A stretch of 64,000 nt of DNA from Terramyces sp. JEL0728. Lineage: Eukaryota; Chytridiomycota; Chytridiomycetes; Rhizophydiales; Terramycetaceae. Numbering within the stretch: the stretch's first letter is position 1; every line of letters begins with the position of its first letter. Positions 21,894 through 33,731 of the stretch are shown here, one piece after another. The stretch spans positions 124,001-188,000 of the forward strand of contig JADIIU010000013.1 in assembly GCA_027603945.1 (NCBI GenBank), given 5' to 3'. The notes beneath the pieces were generated by a model. The model did no database searches. It was not told where the DNA came from and worked only from the letters and a program-made list of their open reading frames with translations. The position numbers and the translations under genes were made by a program.

Positions 21894-24184
21894 CTAATTG
21901 TGGAGTGGCCGGTGTTCGTACCGTGTTTTATTATCGTGCAGCTCTTGCCATTTCGCCTTGTTTTCCAGGATACTTGAATGAAACTCCTTTACAATTTGGT
22001 GGTCGATGAATTTCGAGAGCAAACTAAAGGCCGGAATGACGACAAAATTATAAAATTCTACCTGCATTCTTGGAATATCTGTCGAGTTTTCACGGTTTGT
22101 CAGCTCTGACGAGAAAGGCATACCCAAGCGCTTTTCCTCGTCCCCTTGCAGGAAAAACTCTTCATACACAGCATCAGCAGTATGTTTTGTGGTTTCCCAA
22201 GGCTTGTACATGGCCGACAGATCTGAACAGGTCATTAGCAAACTTTGTAGCAGATCTTTTTGGGCAGCTTCTGTTTTGTCGAATCTTCCTCCTTCCGCAA
22301 ATATCAACTCCATTTTCTTTTTTCTTTCAAAGTACAGTGACAGATCAGTCGCCAAAATACAGTATTCAACCAACTGAAGGGTTTTTTTGTAGTCCGATTT
22401 AGATAGGTTTGAGAGAATGTTGATATGGTTGCCAGAATTGAGGATTGTCATTGCATGGTTAAAGTGGTGTCTTTCCATCGTCGAAGAAGCATAAAGATGG
22501 GCAAAGGCTGACTGTGCCCTCTGTTGGAAAGTATTGTTCATACCTCTGTGGTCAATATCATGGTTGATACACGCGACAACCATTGCGAATAGCTCCAGTC
22601 GATCAAAATATTGATCCAGCACTCCATTTACGATCAGAACGAATAGCCCATGGGTAACACTAATTGCATGAGTAAAGTTATGGTAAGCCACTGGCCTATA
22701 ATTCTTTCTTACTGTAAGAACATATTCAACCAACTTTCTGTCGGGAATTACATACGCTTTGTCATATTCCAAATTCGCAAAAATTTGATAACCAATAACA
22801 GCCAAGGTATCATCAGTGTCTGCATACACATGGGGGTCAAAACTCCACCTGCTTAGTTTGTAATTTTCAATACGTAGCAGGTTCCTGTTACTCATAAAGT
22901 TTTCAATAACCTCAGGCTTTAATTTGTTGTGAAAGTTCATCATTTCCAAAAGCAATTCCAATCTTTCTCTTTGTATGTTGTTTTCCGAAGCCATGATTGA
23001 CTTGTGCATTGCAAGGCCACAGAACACTGAGAATTCTTCAAACAGCCTTTGATCATAAACAGAAAATGGAAGTATTTCTTTTGTTTGAGGACTGGTTTTG
23101 TTTACAAGATTGACCACTCCCAGAATTTCTCTGTCTGGACCACGAAGGGGAACACACAACAAGCTGCGAGACCGATAATTTGTTTGCTTGTCTACTTCTC
23201 GGTTAAATATTGGGCATTCATAGACATCTGCGTAGTTTGCAGTTATTCCAGAAGTGGCAACAGATCCTGCAATTCCCTTTTTCATTGGGAACGTAACTTT
23301 TTTTGAATTTCCATTGTCAAACCGAGTCGAATACAACTAAAATTATTACTGTTTACCTCCTTCTTGTCTTTGTCCACCAGGAATAAAGAGGCCGAGTCTG
23401 CCCACAGCCGTTTCTTGGCAGTCATTAAAATCGTGTCGATAATTTGATCAATTTCCGTATTAAGACTTAATTCCGAAGCTAAAGAAAAAAGCAATTCAGA
23501 GTGCTCCTTTTCCTTTTGAATAGAGTTTTGTATTTCTATTAACTTTGAGTTTCCCTTTTTCAAATCGGTATTTCGAAATTCGGTTTTCATTAATACACAG
23601 AGAATTGTGATGATATCTTGCATTGCAACTACATCTGTCTTTGTGAATTCGTCCTAAGGTTTAGAAAAGGTTACTTCCGATAAGAATGCGATTGCCCCCA
23701 GAAATTCTTGACTATTGCCAAAGCCTTGATTCGCAATTGGGATACACAGAATTCCATTTGCATTTGACCCGGTGAAATCGTCGTATTTTGCTTTATATAT
23801 TGAAGTTTCTTTGATATTCATCAATTTTTTAGTTTCTCCATCAGACGCTGCAGAGCCAATAATCCCCACTCCAAAAGGAATCCTGAAATTTTCATATCTC
23901 TTTTCCAAATTTAAATTTAGATAGACAAGCTCGTTTTTATCTCGGTCAACCATAAATGCATGACAGCGATCCGCAGAAACCAAACCGACTGCAAAATCAA
24001 CAATGTTCCGGACCAGAGTATGGAAATTGTAATTGGAGTTCATTGCTCGAAGTGTTTCCATAATCAGCTTGTTTGTGTCTCGTTGAGCAATTGGGGGTAC
24101 AAATTTCCTCACCAACTTTGATGCTTTCCATGGGTTATCTGTGATCCACTGTTCAACAGAATCTTGCAACAACTCTGAACTCAT
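21894..24184 (-). CDS. PDE: GAF-GAF cyclic nucleotide phosphodiesterase
   Basis: 749 aa, start ATG 24184 (MSSELLQDSV). Two tandem GAF domains (about residues 40-190 and 220-400) precede a class I PDE catalytic domain (about 420-740). Catalytic landmarks: the signature YHNFTHA, NHDIDHRG metal ligands, ATDLSLYF and the Gln-containing C-terminal segment MQVEFYNFVVIPAF. This layout is that of animal PDE2/5/6/10/11. It hydrolyses cAMP and/or cGMP; specificity cannot be told. In zoosporic fungi cGMP signalling guides swimming spores, so a sensory role is plausible but inferred. Introns: 21 nt near 23655 and 20 nt near 23337, both in the GAF region. Confidence 0.92.
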
Positions 24185-24290
24185 CGCTTTGATGGTAATG
24201 GTAGATTTATTAAAGAAAATTAATGAGGCACAATGCTAAATATTCACATTGTGTCATTATTATGAACACCAAATACAAAAAAGGACTTTA

Positions 24291-25012
24291 TTAGTCTTCA
24301 TCGCTTTCTCCCATGTCAGCAGCAGCAAGCGATCCATTAAAATTCAATAGTAAAGCCGCGGTGGCATCTCCTTTTGCTATCTGGACGGGGGTTTGTCCAT
24401 CCTTGTTTTTCAAAGCGGTTTTGATATCTTGCTGATTCAATAGGAGCTCTACAAGTGCTGGGTGTTCACCCCAAGCTGAAAGATGAAGAGGAGTATCTCC
24501 TAGTTTGTTCTACGTTTAATCGGGAATACTTGAACATTGATCGTGACATTTTTGCTTAAAAGCAGTTTCGCAACATCCAAATGCCCTCCTCTGCACGCCC
24601 AATGCAATGGCGAATTGCCAGCTTTATCAAGACTGTTGGCTGATACACCAGCAGTTAACAGTTCCTGTGCAAAACTGAGATTTCCTCTTTTTGCCGCTTC
24701 GTGTAAGGGATTATCCATCTCTGCTGTATTTTCTCCAACTACATTAATTGAGTATAACCATAATTGCTCGGAACTAGTCCCTGTTTATCTTCGCATTTAC
24801 ACAACCACCAATCCGGGTTATCCTTTGAAACTACACTTGGTTAGCGAAAAATACTATAGAACAGCCCCTTCATCAAAAGTCAATTCATCAGGTCGTTGTG
24901 CAGTATACGGATACAATGCTTTGACTACTTGTACAGTCTGTTTTCCTGGTCTTAAGTAAACAATCATTTTGTACCTTCGTGAAGTTGGAGGTGGTGCGGG
25001 AGATGCAGACAT
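24291..25012 (-). CDS. OSTF1: OSTF1-like SH3-ankyrin protein
   Basis: 212 aa after four introns (24, 19, 20 and 20 nt), nearly the same length as animal osteoclast-stimulating factor 1 (about 214 aa). Start ATG 25012 (MSASPAPPP). SH3 domain about residues 18-72 (VKALYPYTAQRPDELTFDEG, DWWLC, GLVPSNY), then ankyrin repeats (DNPLHEAAKRGNLSF, GNSPLHWACRGGHLDVAKLL, NKLGDTPLHLSA) and an acidic end GESDED, as in OSTF1. It is probably a cytosolic adaptor. The stop codon lies inside TAATAAA. Confidence 0.9.
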
Positions 25013-25238
25013 GAAGTGAAAAAAATGCCAGATAGATCAGATATCAATTTTAGTTAATAAGAGTTGATTATCCTCAGATAGACTCCAGAAACAATGTTTC
25101 TGCTTAATTTCAAACGACGAAAAGTTCGCAAGCAAACAATACAGAAAGGGGATAGATAGTAACTTTTGCTTATTTCTGGAGGAGAGTGATGCTGCAGTTA
25201 TTTTCACTGCAATTTAGCGTTGAAAAATCTTTCATAAA

Positions 25239-25841
25239 ATGAGCAATCTGATCGAGAGAATGAGAGAATTGCTCTGGCTGGACCCTACAATTCCAATTAA
25301 TTTAGCAAAGTTAATCAGACAGGATCAAGCGCACTTGCTTCCAGACGAACTGGATAAACTTTTACCAACTACAAAATTCAATAATATTCAAGTCGAACAA
25401 GTAAAGGAAATAATTCGAAATTTGGAAGATTTAGATAGCATAGAATTCAACGAGATAGAGGAGCATTACAAAGTATTTTTATTATAATTTAGGTGCGTAT
25501 TCTTAACATAGATATCGAATGAAATTTTAGGAGATTATATTGACCCTGAATTTGAAAATACTGATCCCAAATGTATCTGTTTGCTAACGCAGTGTCAAAA
25601 CTAAATCAAAATTTGCATTTACTGCAAGTCAAGTTTGGGGAAGTGGATATCAAAAACTTTGCAGTAAAGAAACCTAATAACGTCAAATTTGCCAAATCTG
25701 CATTCCAAAGACCAGATCCGCTAGTGTTGGTTGATAATAATCCAACGGAGGCATACAGTCTTCTGCTACGGAGATGGGATCAGGTGAAATCTACACCATT
25801 CTGGTTTGAATTATACTAATCCAAGGCAAGTTAAAGAATGA
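25239..25841 (+). CDS. Unknown conserved-looking protein
   Basis: 173 aa in four exons, start ATG 25239 (MSNLIERMRELLWLDP). Introns: a 39-nt composite at 25473-25511, a 20-nt one (GTATCTGTTTGCTAACGCAG) near 25572 and a 22-nt one at 25804-25825; the frame closes exactly and an AATAAA follows 12 bp after the TGA. The protein is Leu/Asp-rich and mostly helical; a notable segment is KFAKSAFQRPDPLVLVDNNP followed by TEAYSLLLRRW. I do not recognise a family. Confidence 0.6.
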
Positions 25842-26035
25842 TACCGCTCTGCAATAAAAATGTACCAAATTTACTATTGAGTATTTCTTCAAATGAGTCG
25901 TCAGCATCGAATATGGGCCAGCTTCGTATCATAGATGGAGTTCCTGGGTTTGCAGTTGCGATTCCGGAATACATGAAAATTAGCTCTGTGATTGCATACT
26001 TGGATTCTCAGCATGTGCAAGTCACGGAATTGTGA
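25838..26035 (+). CDS. Possible small ORF overlapping the preceding stop (ATGA)
   Basis: A 65-aa ATG-started frame whose ATG overlaps the TGA of the upstream gene. It fills the space before the next gene and reads like protein (IDGVPGFAVAIPEYMK), but it contains the upstream gene's AATAAA near its start. It could be chance, a missed exon or a second cistron. Low confidence. Confidence 0.25.
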   Translation: MIPLCNKNVPNLLLSISSNESSASNMGQLRIIDGVPGFAVAIPEYMKISSVIAYLDSQHVQVTEL

Positions 26036-26059
26036 CGCTGAAACTTTAACAAGTTAGAC

Positions 26060-27966
26060 ATGTCTTATGAACAAAAAATCCTGATTCTTTTTGTACATGG
26101 ATTCCTAGGAAGTGAAAGTTCATTTTCAAGTTTCCCGCTGGATTTAGTGCAATCAGTTCGTTCGCTATATGGAATCCCTAACCTGGAAGCTAGAGTATTT
26201 CCATTCTTCCCAACAAAAGGTGATCCCAACAAAGCCATCAACTTTTTATACAACTGGCTGTTAATGAACGCAACCTATCCTGAATATGAAGCTGTCATCA
26301 TCATGGTAATACTTGCTAATTTCAGTGCCATTCCATGGGAGGTTTAATTGCAGCCGACGCTTGGAGAAAGATTCAAAAGTTGCAGTCAAATGATCCTATT
26401 ATACCGGATACTACAAAAGAGTTTCAAATGGCCTCGGCTGAATATCAGATTTCTAAGGAGGAAACCGAGTTGTTGGAACAGAAAGAGGAGGAAAAGATTA
26501 ACCAAGCAAACGAAACGATTAAAGAGCAAGTTAAGGAAAAAGATAATTCTGGTTGGTTTGGTGGATGGTGGTCATCGAAATCAGAAGAGGAAAAATTAGA
26601 ACAAGTTATGGAACCAGTAAAAGTGGATATAAATGCTCCAGAAGCACCTTCCCCGTATCCTAAAGATGTTGAGCTTTTCAATAATGTTCAAACGCAGTTA
26701 AGGAAAGGGATTCGGGACTATGGAAAAGCAAAAATCAACCTTGTAGCGCTGATTTCATTTGATTCTCCATTTTACGGATTAAATTCAAATGTATTTACCT
26801 TTGCCGCTGGAGAACATGCAGCAGATATTATCTCTAGTTATGTCCCTGAATCGCATTCGTCTCAAGTCAACTCTACTTTAAAGTATGGATCTAATTTAGC
26901 ATCAAAGACTTTTGTCTCGAGTATGAATGTAGCATCTCAGCTACCATCATTAGCTTCGTCTGCTATATATAGTGGGGCACAAACAGCCAAATCTATCCCA
27001 TCTGCTTTGTATTCTACTGCAGCCGCAATCCCAGGTGCTGCAAGCACAGTTATCTCTACAAGCACGGAATTACCAAAGACTATTTATTCCAAACTGCCTA
27101 CGAAAGCTGAAGCGGTAGAAGCCACTACTGCAACCGTTGCTGCCATCCCCTCGGCTGTTTCTTACACGGCATCCTTGGTAACATCTGTTCCTGGATCATT
27201 GTCAAGCTTGTGGAGATATGGGAGTAACAGTACGATTGTAGAAGATAAAGATGCAAATGATGATATTAAAAGTGAATTGAAAACTGAATTGAAAACTGAA
27301 GGAGAAAATGAAAAGTCTACCAAAGAAACAGACGAATTCTCCGATAAAGTTGAACTAGATGGTGAAATTATTACCAAAGAAAGTGCAAATATGCAACTTG
27401 CAATTAAAACAAAGATATCAAACGAAGAATTTGAAAGGGCAGAATTGCTCCCAATTGAAGAAGGATATAACTGGACGCCATGGGTTACACTTGGATTAAC
27501 CACTGCGGCAGTGGTTGGCGGTGCCTATTATTCTGGTGGTATTTTAGCTCTTGGAACAATGACTCTGGTAAGGAGAGTAGCATTAGCATACGCAGTGTCT
27601 CACGCCAGCGAAGCAACCCACTATCTTCGCTTCCTATATCCACTATGGGGAGAGAGTCAAGCTGATGCAGACAAACGTATTGAAGATATGAAAAAGAAAG
27701 TAGACGAAGGCACCTTTTTTTTCAAAGCTTATTATATACAAATCTTGCCTGAAAATGAAGATCCCGATGGTCGCATCAAGACATTTGTTAAACCGCCTCC
27801 AACAGCAACAGGTTACTTGTTTCAACCTATCGGCAGTGACACTGATAATGAAATCGCTGCTCATATGCACATGTTTGACCGTCAATCCAACCCTGGAAGC
27901 TACTGGAACACTATTCATCAGGTAGGCAGAGATGTTGCAAATATTGTCAAATTCGTCAGGGAATAA
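26060..27966 (+). CDS. DUF676-type serine lipase/hydrolase
   Basis: 628 aa after one 20-nt intron (GTAATACTTGCTAATTTCAG, near 26305) that sits just before the nucleophile motif; splicing creates CHSMGGLIAADAW. An alpha/beta-hydrolase fold: ILFVHGFLGSESSFSSFP at the N-terminus (oxyanion region), the nucleophile Ser in CHSMGG, and a late His in AAHMHMFDRQSNPGSYW. A Lys/Glu-rich insert and a Ser/Ala-rich segment separate the nucleophile from the rest, and a Gly/Ala-rich hydrophobic segment (TTAAVVGGAYYSGGILALG) is probably membrane-embedded. It resembles fungal DUF676/ROG1-like lipases; the substrate is unknown. The stop is within AATAAA, 8 bp from the stop of the convergent gene. Confidence 0.8.
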
Positions 27967-27974
27967 ATGTATTT

Positions 27975-30900
27975 TTATTTTAAAGAGAATTTTTCAAATA
28001 ATGCCAATGTTTTTGTACAGGTTTTGATTTGATTTTCAACATATTCATCCAATGCTTGTTCAGTCTTTTGTCGATGAAACTGTTTCTAAACTAAAAATTA
28101 CCTTTTCAAAGTACTGGTATTCTACATCTAATGACTCGATTATAAAGTTTAATTTACAGGCTCTGGATTCGACTTTGTCTGTTAACTGGGAAAACAAAAA
28201 GTAAGACTGGTTGAGATTTGCCACCAAGCTTTGGGAGAGCGTTTTGGGGTTGCTCGCCAGTTCAGACATTCTCTCTATATCTGATGAAAGGTGAGTGGAA
28301 TGCTGGAGTAATGATTGGTATTCGTTACATAGCCTTTCAAAATATGTAATACCTTCTCTTGTTCCGGTAATTTCTTGTGCTAGATCGGTAAAATATCTGG
28401 TAATTGAATGCTGGCTTTTGCTCTACGATTAGTTGTGCGTACAGATTCATGAGTAATTTCAGACAACTTGATTAATAAACTTGCCAGTCCAGGTAACTGT
28501 TTACCAAATCCCATCACAGGAAAACTTATAATCATTGAGTAATTTACAAGTTCTTTTGCATACGCTAGAATTAGCAGCACGTACCATACTGAGCAGCCTG
28601 CATTTTGCTAATAAACGAACCGCAATAGCGTTCTTGGACTTGCAACTTCTCCAGCACTTTGCCATTATCGTTCCATTGTTTTTGTATCTGCCCAAGGTTT
28701 TCAACAACAGTGGGCTGGGAGCTGCGGATGGTATCTTCCAAATACTCTACTTTTGAATGAATCCGAGCAAGCACCATATCCCGTTCAATTTCAGACACGT
28801 GAAGGAATTCAAGCACCAATTCATGCGATGAAAACTTTGGATGGCCCAGCAAATACTCTAGGAATATAGAAAGTCTGGCAGAGATCTTTTGCAGCACTCT
28901 AGGTCCTTTGGTTTTGTGTCCTGCTTCAGCGTTCCATTTGGAGTTTGCCGTAAATTCCCTAAACTCGGGGAGACAGGACTCTGGATATTCAATCAACAAC
29001 TGGGAATGGAGAAATGCAAAGTCTTGCAGCGTCCGAGAAACAGTAGTGATATCCCTGGCATTATTTTTCTTTGATAAGCAAGAACTTACAGATGCAGATT
29101 TTAGATCCATGTACAATTCTCCTTCAAAGATTCTAAAGTTAGTAAACGTGAATTGGATATCATTCTTTGTTGGATTATAAAATAGTGCAGCATCTGAAAT
29201 ACATTCCCTGACTGTTTCGTCGAGAGTTGTTTGATCGGGAGTAACATATTTGACATTGACTAGTTTAGGATCTGCTCCATGTTTCAACAATATCTGTACT
29301 ACTTGGAGGTTTCCGACGGATGCCGCATAATGCAATGGCGTGTTGAGAAGGATATCTTTGGAATTAATTGTTTCATTGTAGTCTCTGGGTTCATAGTTTT
29401 CGAAAAAGTATGTTACAATTTCCGTTTGATTTCCACAATAGTGCAAAAAAGATTTGAGTCGATAATCCCGCAAGTGTAAATTGAGTAACTTGGATTTTAA
29501 TAATCCAACTGCAAGATCAGCCATGCTACTTTCGCAATAGTAAGCTAACGGCGATTTGCCATTGTAAGTATTATTAACGGGGAATCCACACTCTAAAAGA
29601 AAAGTTTGGGATTCAATTGTTGTGATCAAATGCAGCAACGGGTATTTCATTGATATCGTTGCTCCATTTTCATAAAAAAGGTTGGCAGCAGGAACCTGAG
29701 AGTTAATTAGCGCAGTTTCCACCGGTAAATATCCTGCTTTATCTGGAATATGAGTTACATTTTGTTTCAAGAGGATTTGTAAACAGTCAACATGAGGAGT
29801 GTTTGCGACAATATGCAGCGGGGTTTCTCCTAGATAGTTTCTACAATATAGTAAACTGTGAAAATTTTGAACAACTGGGTTAGCTTTGTGTTACAGTAGT
29901 TTACAAGATTAGGTCGGCCCACTTCACATACGACTGAAAGTGCGTTATTATAGTCTGCATCACAGCACAATAGCCTATTTTTGTTTTCCAAATTCAAAAT
30001 GTACCGGGATACTTGTTCTACATCGCCATCAATCAAAAGAGACAAGAACTCAGATTGCTGTTTCGATGAATTTTGTAGCGACTCGCCATTCGATTCAATG
30101 TAACCTATAGCAGCTTCAAATGTTGATAAAGAATAACCAATTTGTCCTTGGTCAATAGCCTTTTCAAAACTGAATTTTTTGATATAATCCAAGTTTGACT
30201 CCAGATTCAGTACATTGCTCCGAATAATACAGAGTATAAGCATTGGCAGTAGATCATCACCAGAAATACTTGACGGCTTCAGAGATTTTGGATGAAAACA
30301 CGTCTCATTCAAGATATTCATCATTTTTAAAATGCAATTAATCTTGTCCTGCGGCGCTCGCATTCCCTCAATCTTTTTCAATTCCTGAATAAAGTCAATT
30401 CTACCTCCGAAGCCTTGTTCAAATCGGCATACACAGACAATTCAAAATGTGCTTCTTGGCAATTTTGTAAAATATCGATAAGTAGATAGTCCTTTTGCTT
30501 GTTGACATAGCAAACTTTGAAATAAACTATTTCATATATATTCTCCAGTACAAATCTTGTGAGTATTTTCTTACTTTTCAATCATCATGTATAGCTGATC
30601 CCAAGAAATCCGGTATTTTTGTATAGCGTCCGCTACAACTTGTTCATCCAGTTTACTCAATAACAAGTGACAATCCGCAAGCAATTTTTCAACGTCTTCT
30701 GCGATTTCGCTCAGCTGTAACTCGCTTGCAACATTGTTAAACAAGGTTATCCGCCGTTGAATTTGGCCAATAATATTTCCATCGATCCCTCCTAGCAACA
30801 ATTCAATACTGCATTAATTTGGATTACTTGTTTTCAATCCGTAGTTCGACAATTGGCTGATCAATCGAGTAGAAATGATCCATTTCTAGAATTTCAATTT

Positions 30901-31158
30901 GTACACCATTGTAAACAATAAAGTTGTTTTTGATTGCATATTCGTTGTGGTTCAGTGAAATTAGTTTGGAATTCGCAAGGAAAACAATATGCGATTCAAT
31001 GAAATCTTTGCTCAGCAGCTTTATATCTGGCATTTGCTCCGTCTTGTTAAATATCCACTTACTGGTGATAATACGAACCAGCCGTGATCAAAGTAACATG
31101 CATATTTCGTTCTGCAATTAATTTCCATTTACGTTTTTAACAAGTCTCCGAGATTCAT
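27975..31158 (-). CDS. VRL1: VPS9-ankyrin-PX-BAR protein, Vrl1/VARP-like
   Basis: Roughly 950-1,000 aa. Start chosen at ATG 31158 (MNLGDLLK): a 21-nt intron at 31113-31133 and a 20-nt one near 31040 join it in frame to MPDIKLLSKD. A VPS9 domain (SGDDLLPMLILCIIRSN; YSLSTFEAAIGYIES), which activates Rab5-type GTPases, is followed by ankyrin repeats (NTPLHYAASVGNLQVVQILL), a PX domain (FHSQ-type: LQDFAFLHSQLLIEYPES...LPEF) and a C-terminal SNX-BAR helical region ending FHRQKTEQALDEYVENQIKT. This order matches yeast Vrl1, the VARP-like subunit of the VINE sorting complex. It probably acts in endosomal tubule sorting. The gene starts 18 bp after the COG3 stop. Confidence 0.78.
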
Positions 31159-31176
31159 TCAAAAAAACCAAATATA

Positions 31177-33671
31177 TTAGTTCATTCCAAATTCCAAAAT
31201 TTGGTCAATGATTTCTGATATTTCGACTTCATTCTTTAACGGTATTATCAATTGTAGCTGTTTCACTATCGCAATAAAGTCAATGAAATTGCCAATGATG
31301 GAATTCTAGGTTAGATAAAGCTACCTTGGCGATTCGGATTAATGTGAGTTGGGTATTCTTATCGCCCAAATAGTTCTTTAGGAGTAGAATTTGCGGTAAT
31401 AAGTTGGCTTGTAACGACTTTACAAATGAATCGTGCACGGATTGAACTGCCTCAGGCTTTGTAAAAAGCTGATTCGCTAAAGCGTCCTGTTTTTTGTACG
31501 GTCTACACTCTCCAACAAATGTTATGAGCGGCAGGCACACTATTTGGCTAATTCCCAAAATAAAGTTTTCGCAGGCTTTCTTTAAATCAGAGTCAAGTAG
31601 CTAGATTAATTTAGATTACCTGTCTCACGTCGTCGTTCTGCGTTTTAATAAACGGTAAAGCCAGGTTTCCGTAGCTTTCGAACCGAAGAGGTTGTGCAAA
31701 TACATCCTTGATCGCGTCCAATACATCGACAAATTTAAAAGTGCTCTTGAATCTTGTAAATTTGGCATCATAGTAAGATACATGCTCACGCAGTTGCAGC
31801 ATGTTTTTGATTATAAATAGATGGGCATCGGCAGGAGATTCCTTGTTTGCCAGCATTTCAGATGCTTCAATAATTGTCAGCCTACACGATTCAACCGCAT
31901 CCTGGGCCAAATCATCAAAACTAGCTTCAGGAATCGCACCATGCAACTTGGCTAGCAAATTCATAGTTCTTTGCAGGGTCGGGTACCATTCACCACCACC
32001 AAACGACTTGTCGGCTTCTTGCACTGGCGGTTCTGACTCAAAAGCAGACGAAAGAGATGGGGAAATAGGAGTCTTTTCAGTGGTGATTGGTAGCAGCTCC
32101 GACACACTTGTGATTGGGTTTATAATCGCCGGTTTAGGTACTAAATTAATAATGGTTACATCCTGGGCCTCTCGCCAACAGCAGGATCTCTTGCTCCCTC
32201 GGTTTGAATTGTCTAATTTCAGCCAATATAAATTCTTGCGCTCTGAAAGACAATCTACTCTGTGCTCCTTCCAGTATTGCTTCTACCACATATTGCACAG
32301 AAGAGTTGTTCTTTTTTGCTTCATCTAATGGGTTGGGTTCCAAGTATAACATTAGTGAATTGCAGAGGTCAGAGAGAACATCGATTCGAACCTCTTTTAA
32401 TATCAGTGGTCTTAATTGCTGTGACAGTAACTGCGATATTGAATCAATATAGGTTCAAAATTAGAGAGGGAGTACCTAATAACATCTTCGCCCAATGTAA
32501 ATATCTCTCTGAATAGCTGGTATTCATCACCACACACTCTTAATAGATAAGCGCATCCATTGGTTGCCTTTGTTAAAAACTGGATACAAAGGTCATGAGA
32601 TTGGGATCCTGCATCTGCTTGATGGAATCTGATATGTAATGATATAAAAATGACTTTCTAATATTTGTGAATGAGTTTAAGCAATCTTTCAACAAATAAA
32701 AGTATTCCGGGTGTCCTGCGCATCTCCTTTCAATTTCTGCTATCAAGTGCTTTGTTTTCGAAGCAAAGGTGACAAATTTAGAATAGAATAAAGAGAGCTG
32801 GAGATTAGGCGGAAGTGGTTCGTTTGTAGACTAATGTGAAATAAGAAATACCCGCTGGCTAAGAGTGTCTTTAATCTCGCCTTGAAGTTTCCGAATGGAA
32901 TCAACAAAGTACATTTTGATTAAAGTCAAACTTTTAGTCATACTATTGTTAATACTCAAGCACCATTGCCGATATCTCATCTTGAATAACTCCGAGTCCT
33001 TGTATGTGGGCTAAATGAGCGAAAAGATACATTTAAACTGACGAATTCTAGACACGAATCCAATTTTTGAAGCATGGTGATAAATCCAGGCTCCTTGACG
33101 AGGGTTTCCCCAGGAGTATTCAATACATGTGAAATATGATCAAATTCAGAGAAAAAAGACAGTTTTTGGGTAATAGTTTCTGTAACCGTCACCAGATGTG
33201 CCTGGTTAGAAACGCAATACTTGTTCATCCAGCAATGTCTCGCATGCATTTTGCAATCCCTGAGTCTTGTCCCGCACAAATTCATAATTGTTCTGGAGCG
33301 AGTCCAGCAAATTTAAAGAATGGTCAATCTCTGCTATAACTGTCATCAAATCCTGCTTGTTTTCCTCCACAGTTTCCAGATAATCCCTAGTTAAATCAAT
33401 CGTACTTGAATATATCCTCTTGACCCAATTCCATTTGCTCCTCGATTGAAGAGAACCAACTTAGGAATTGCTGTGTGGTTTCAATCAATAAATCATCCTC
33501 ATTTTTGTCATTGCTTGTGTGATCCTTGGAAGCCTCGATATTTTCAGGTAATTTTTGGACTGCAATTTGTTGGGTGCATAGAGACTGAATGATTGAGATA
33601 CTCTCCTTTTCAGTGTCTGTCAACTGATTTAAATTCTCCCATTCGTTGAATTTTTGGAGATGTAAAGACAT
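31177..33671 (-). CDS. COG3: Conserved oligomeric Golgi complex subunit 3
   Basis: Around 790 aa in several exons. Start ATG 33671 (MSLHLQKFNEW). The N-terminal TQQFLSWFSSIEEQMELGQE matches the Sec34/COG3 domain, and EWYPTLQRTMNLLAKLHGAI, the DDLAQDAV segment, and HLFIIKNMLQLREHVSYYDA match the C-terminal half of animal COG3. It is a lobe A subunit of the COG tether for retrograde vesicles at the Golgi. The last mini-intron is 19 nt (GTAGCTTTATCTAACCTAG). Divergent from CEP76 with about 60 bp between ATGs. Confidence 0.85.
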
Positions 33672-33731
33672 TTCGGTAAAGAAACTGCTTATAATAAATT
33701 GATTTTTCGTCAAAGTTCCAAACAACACGCG

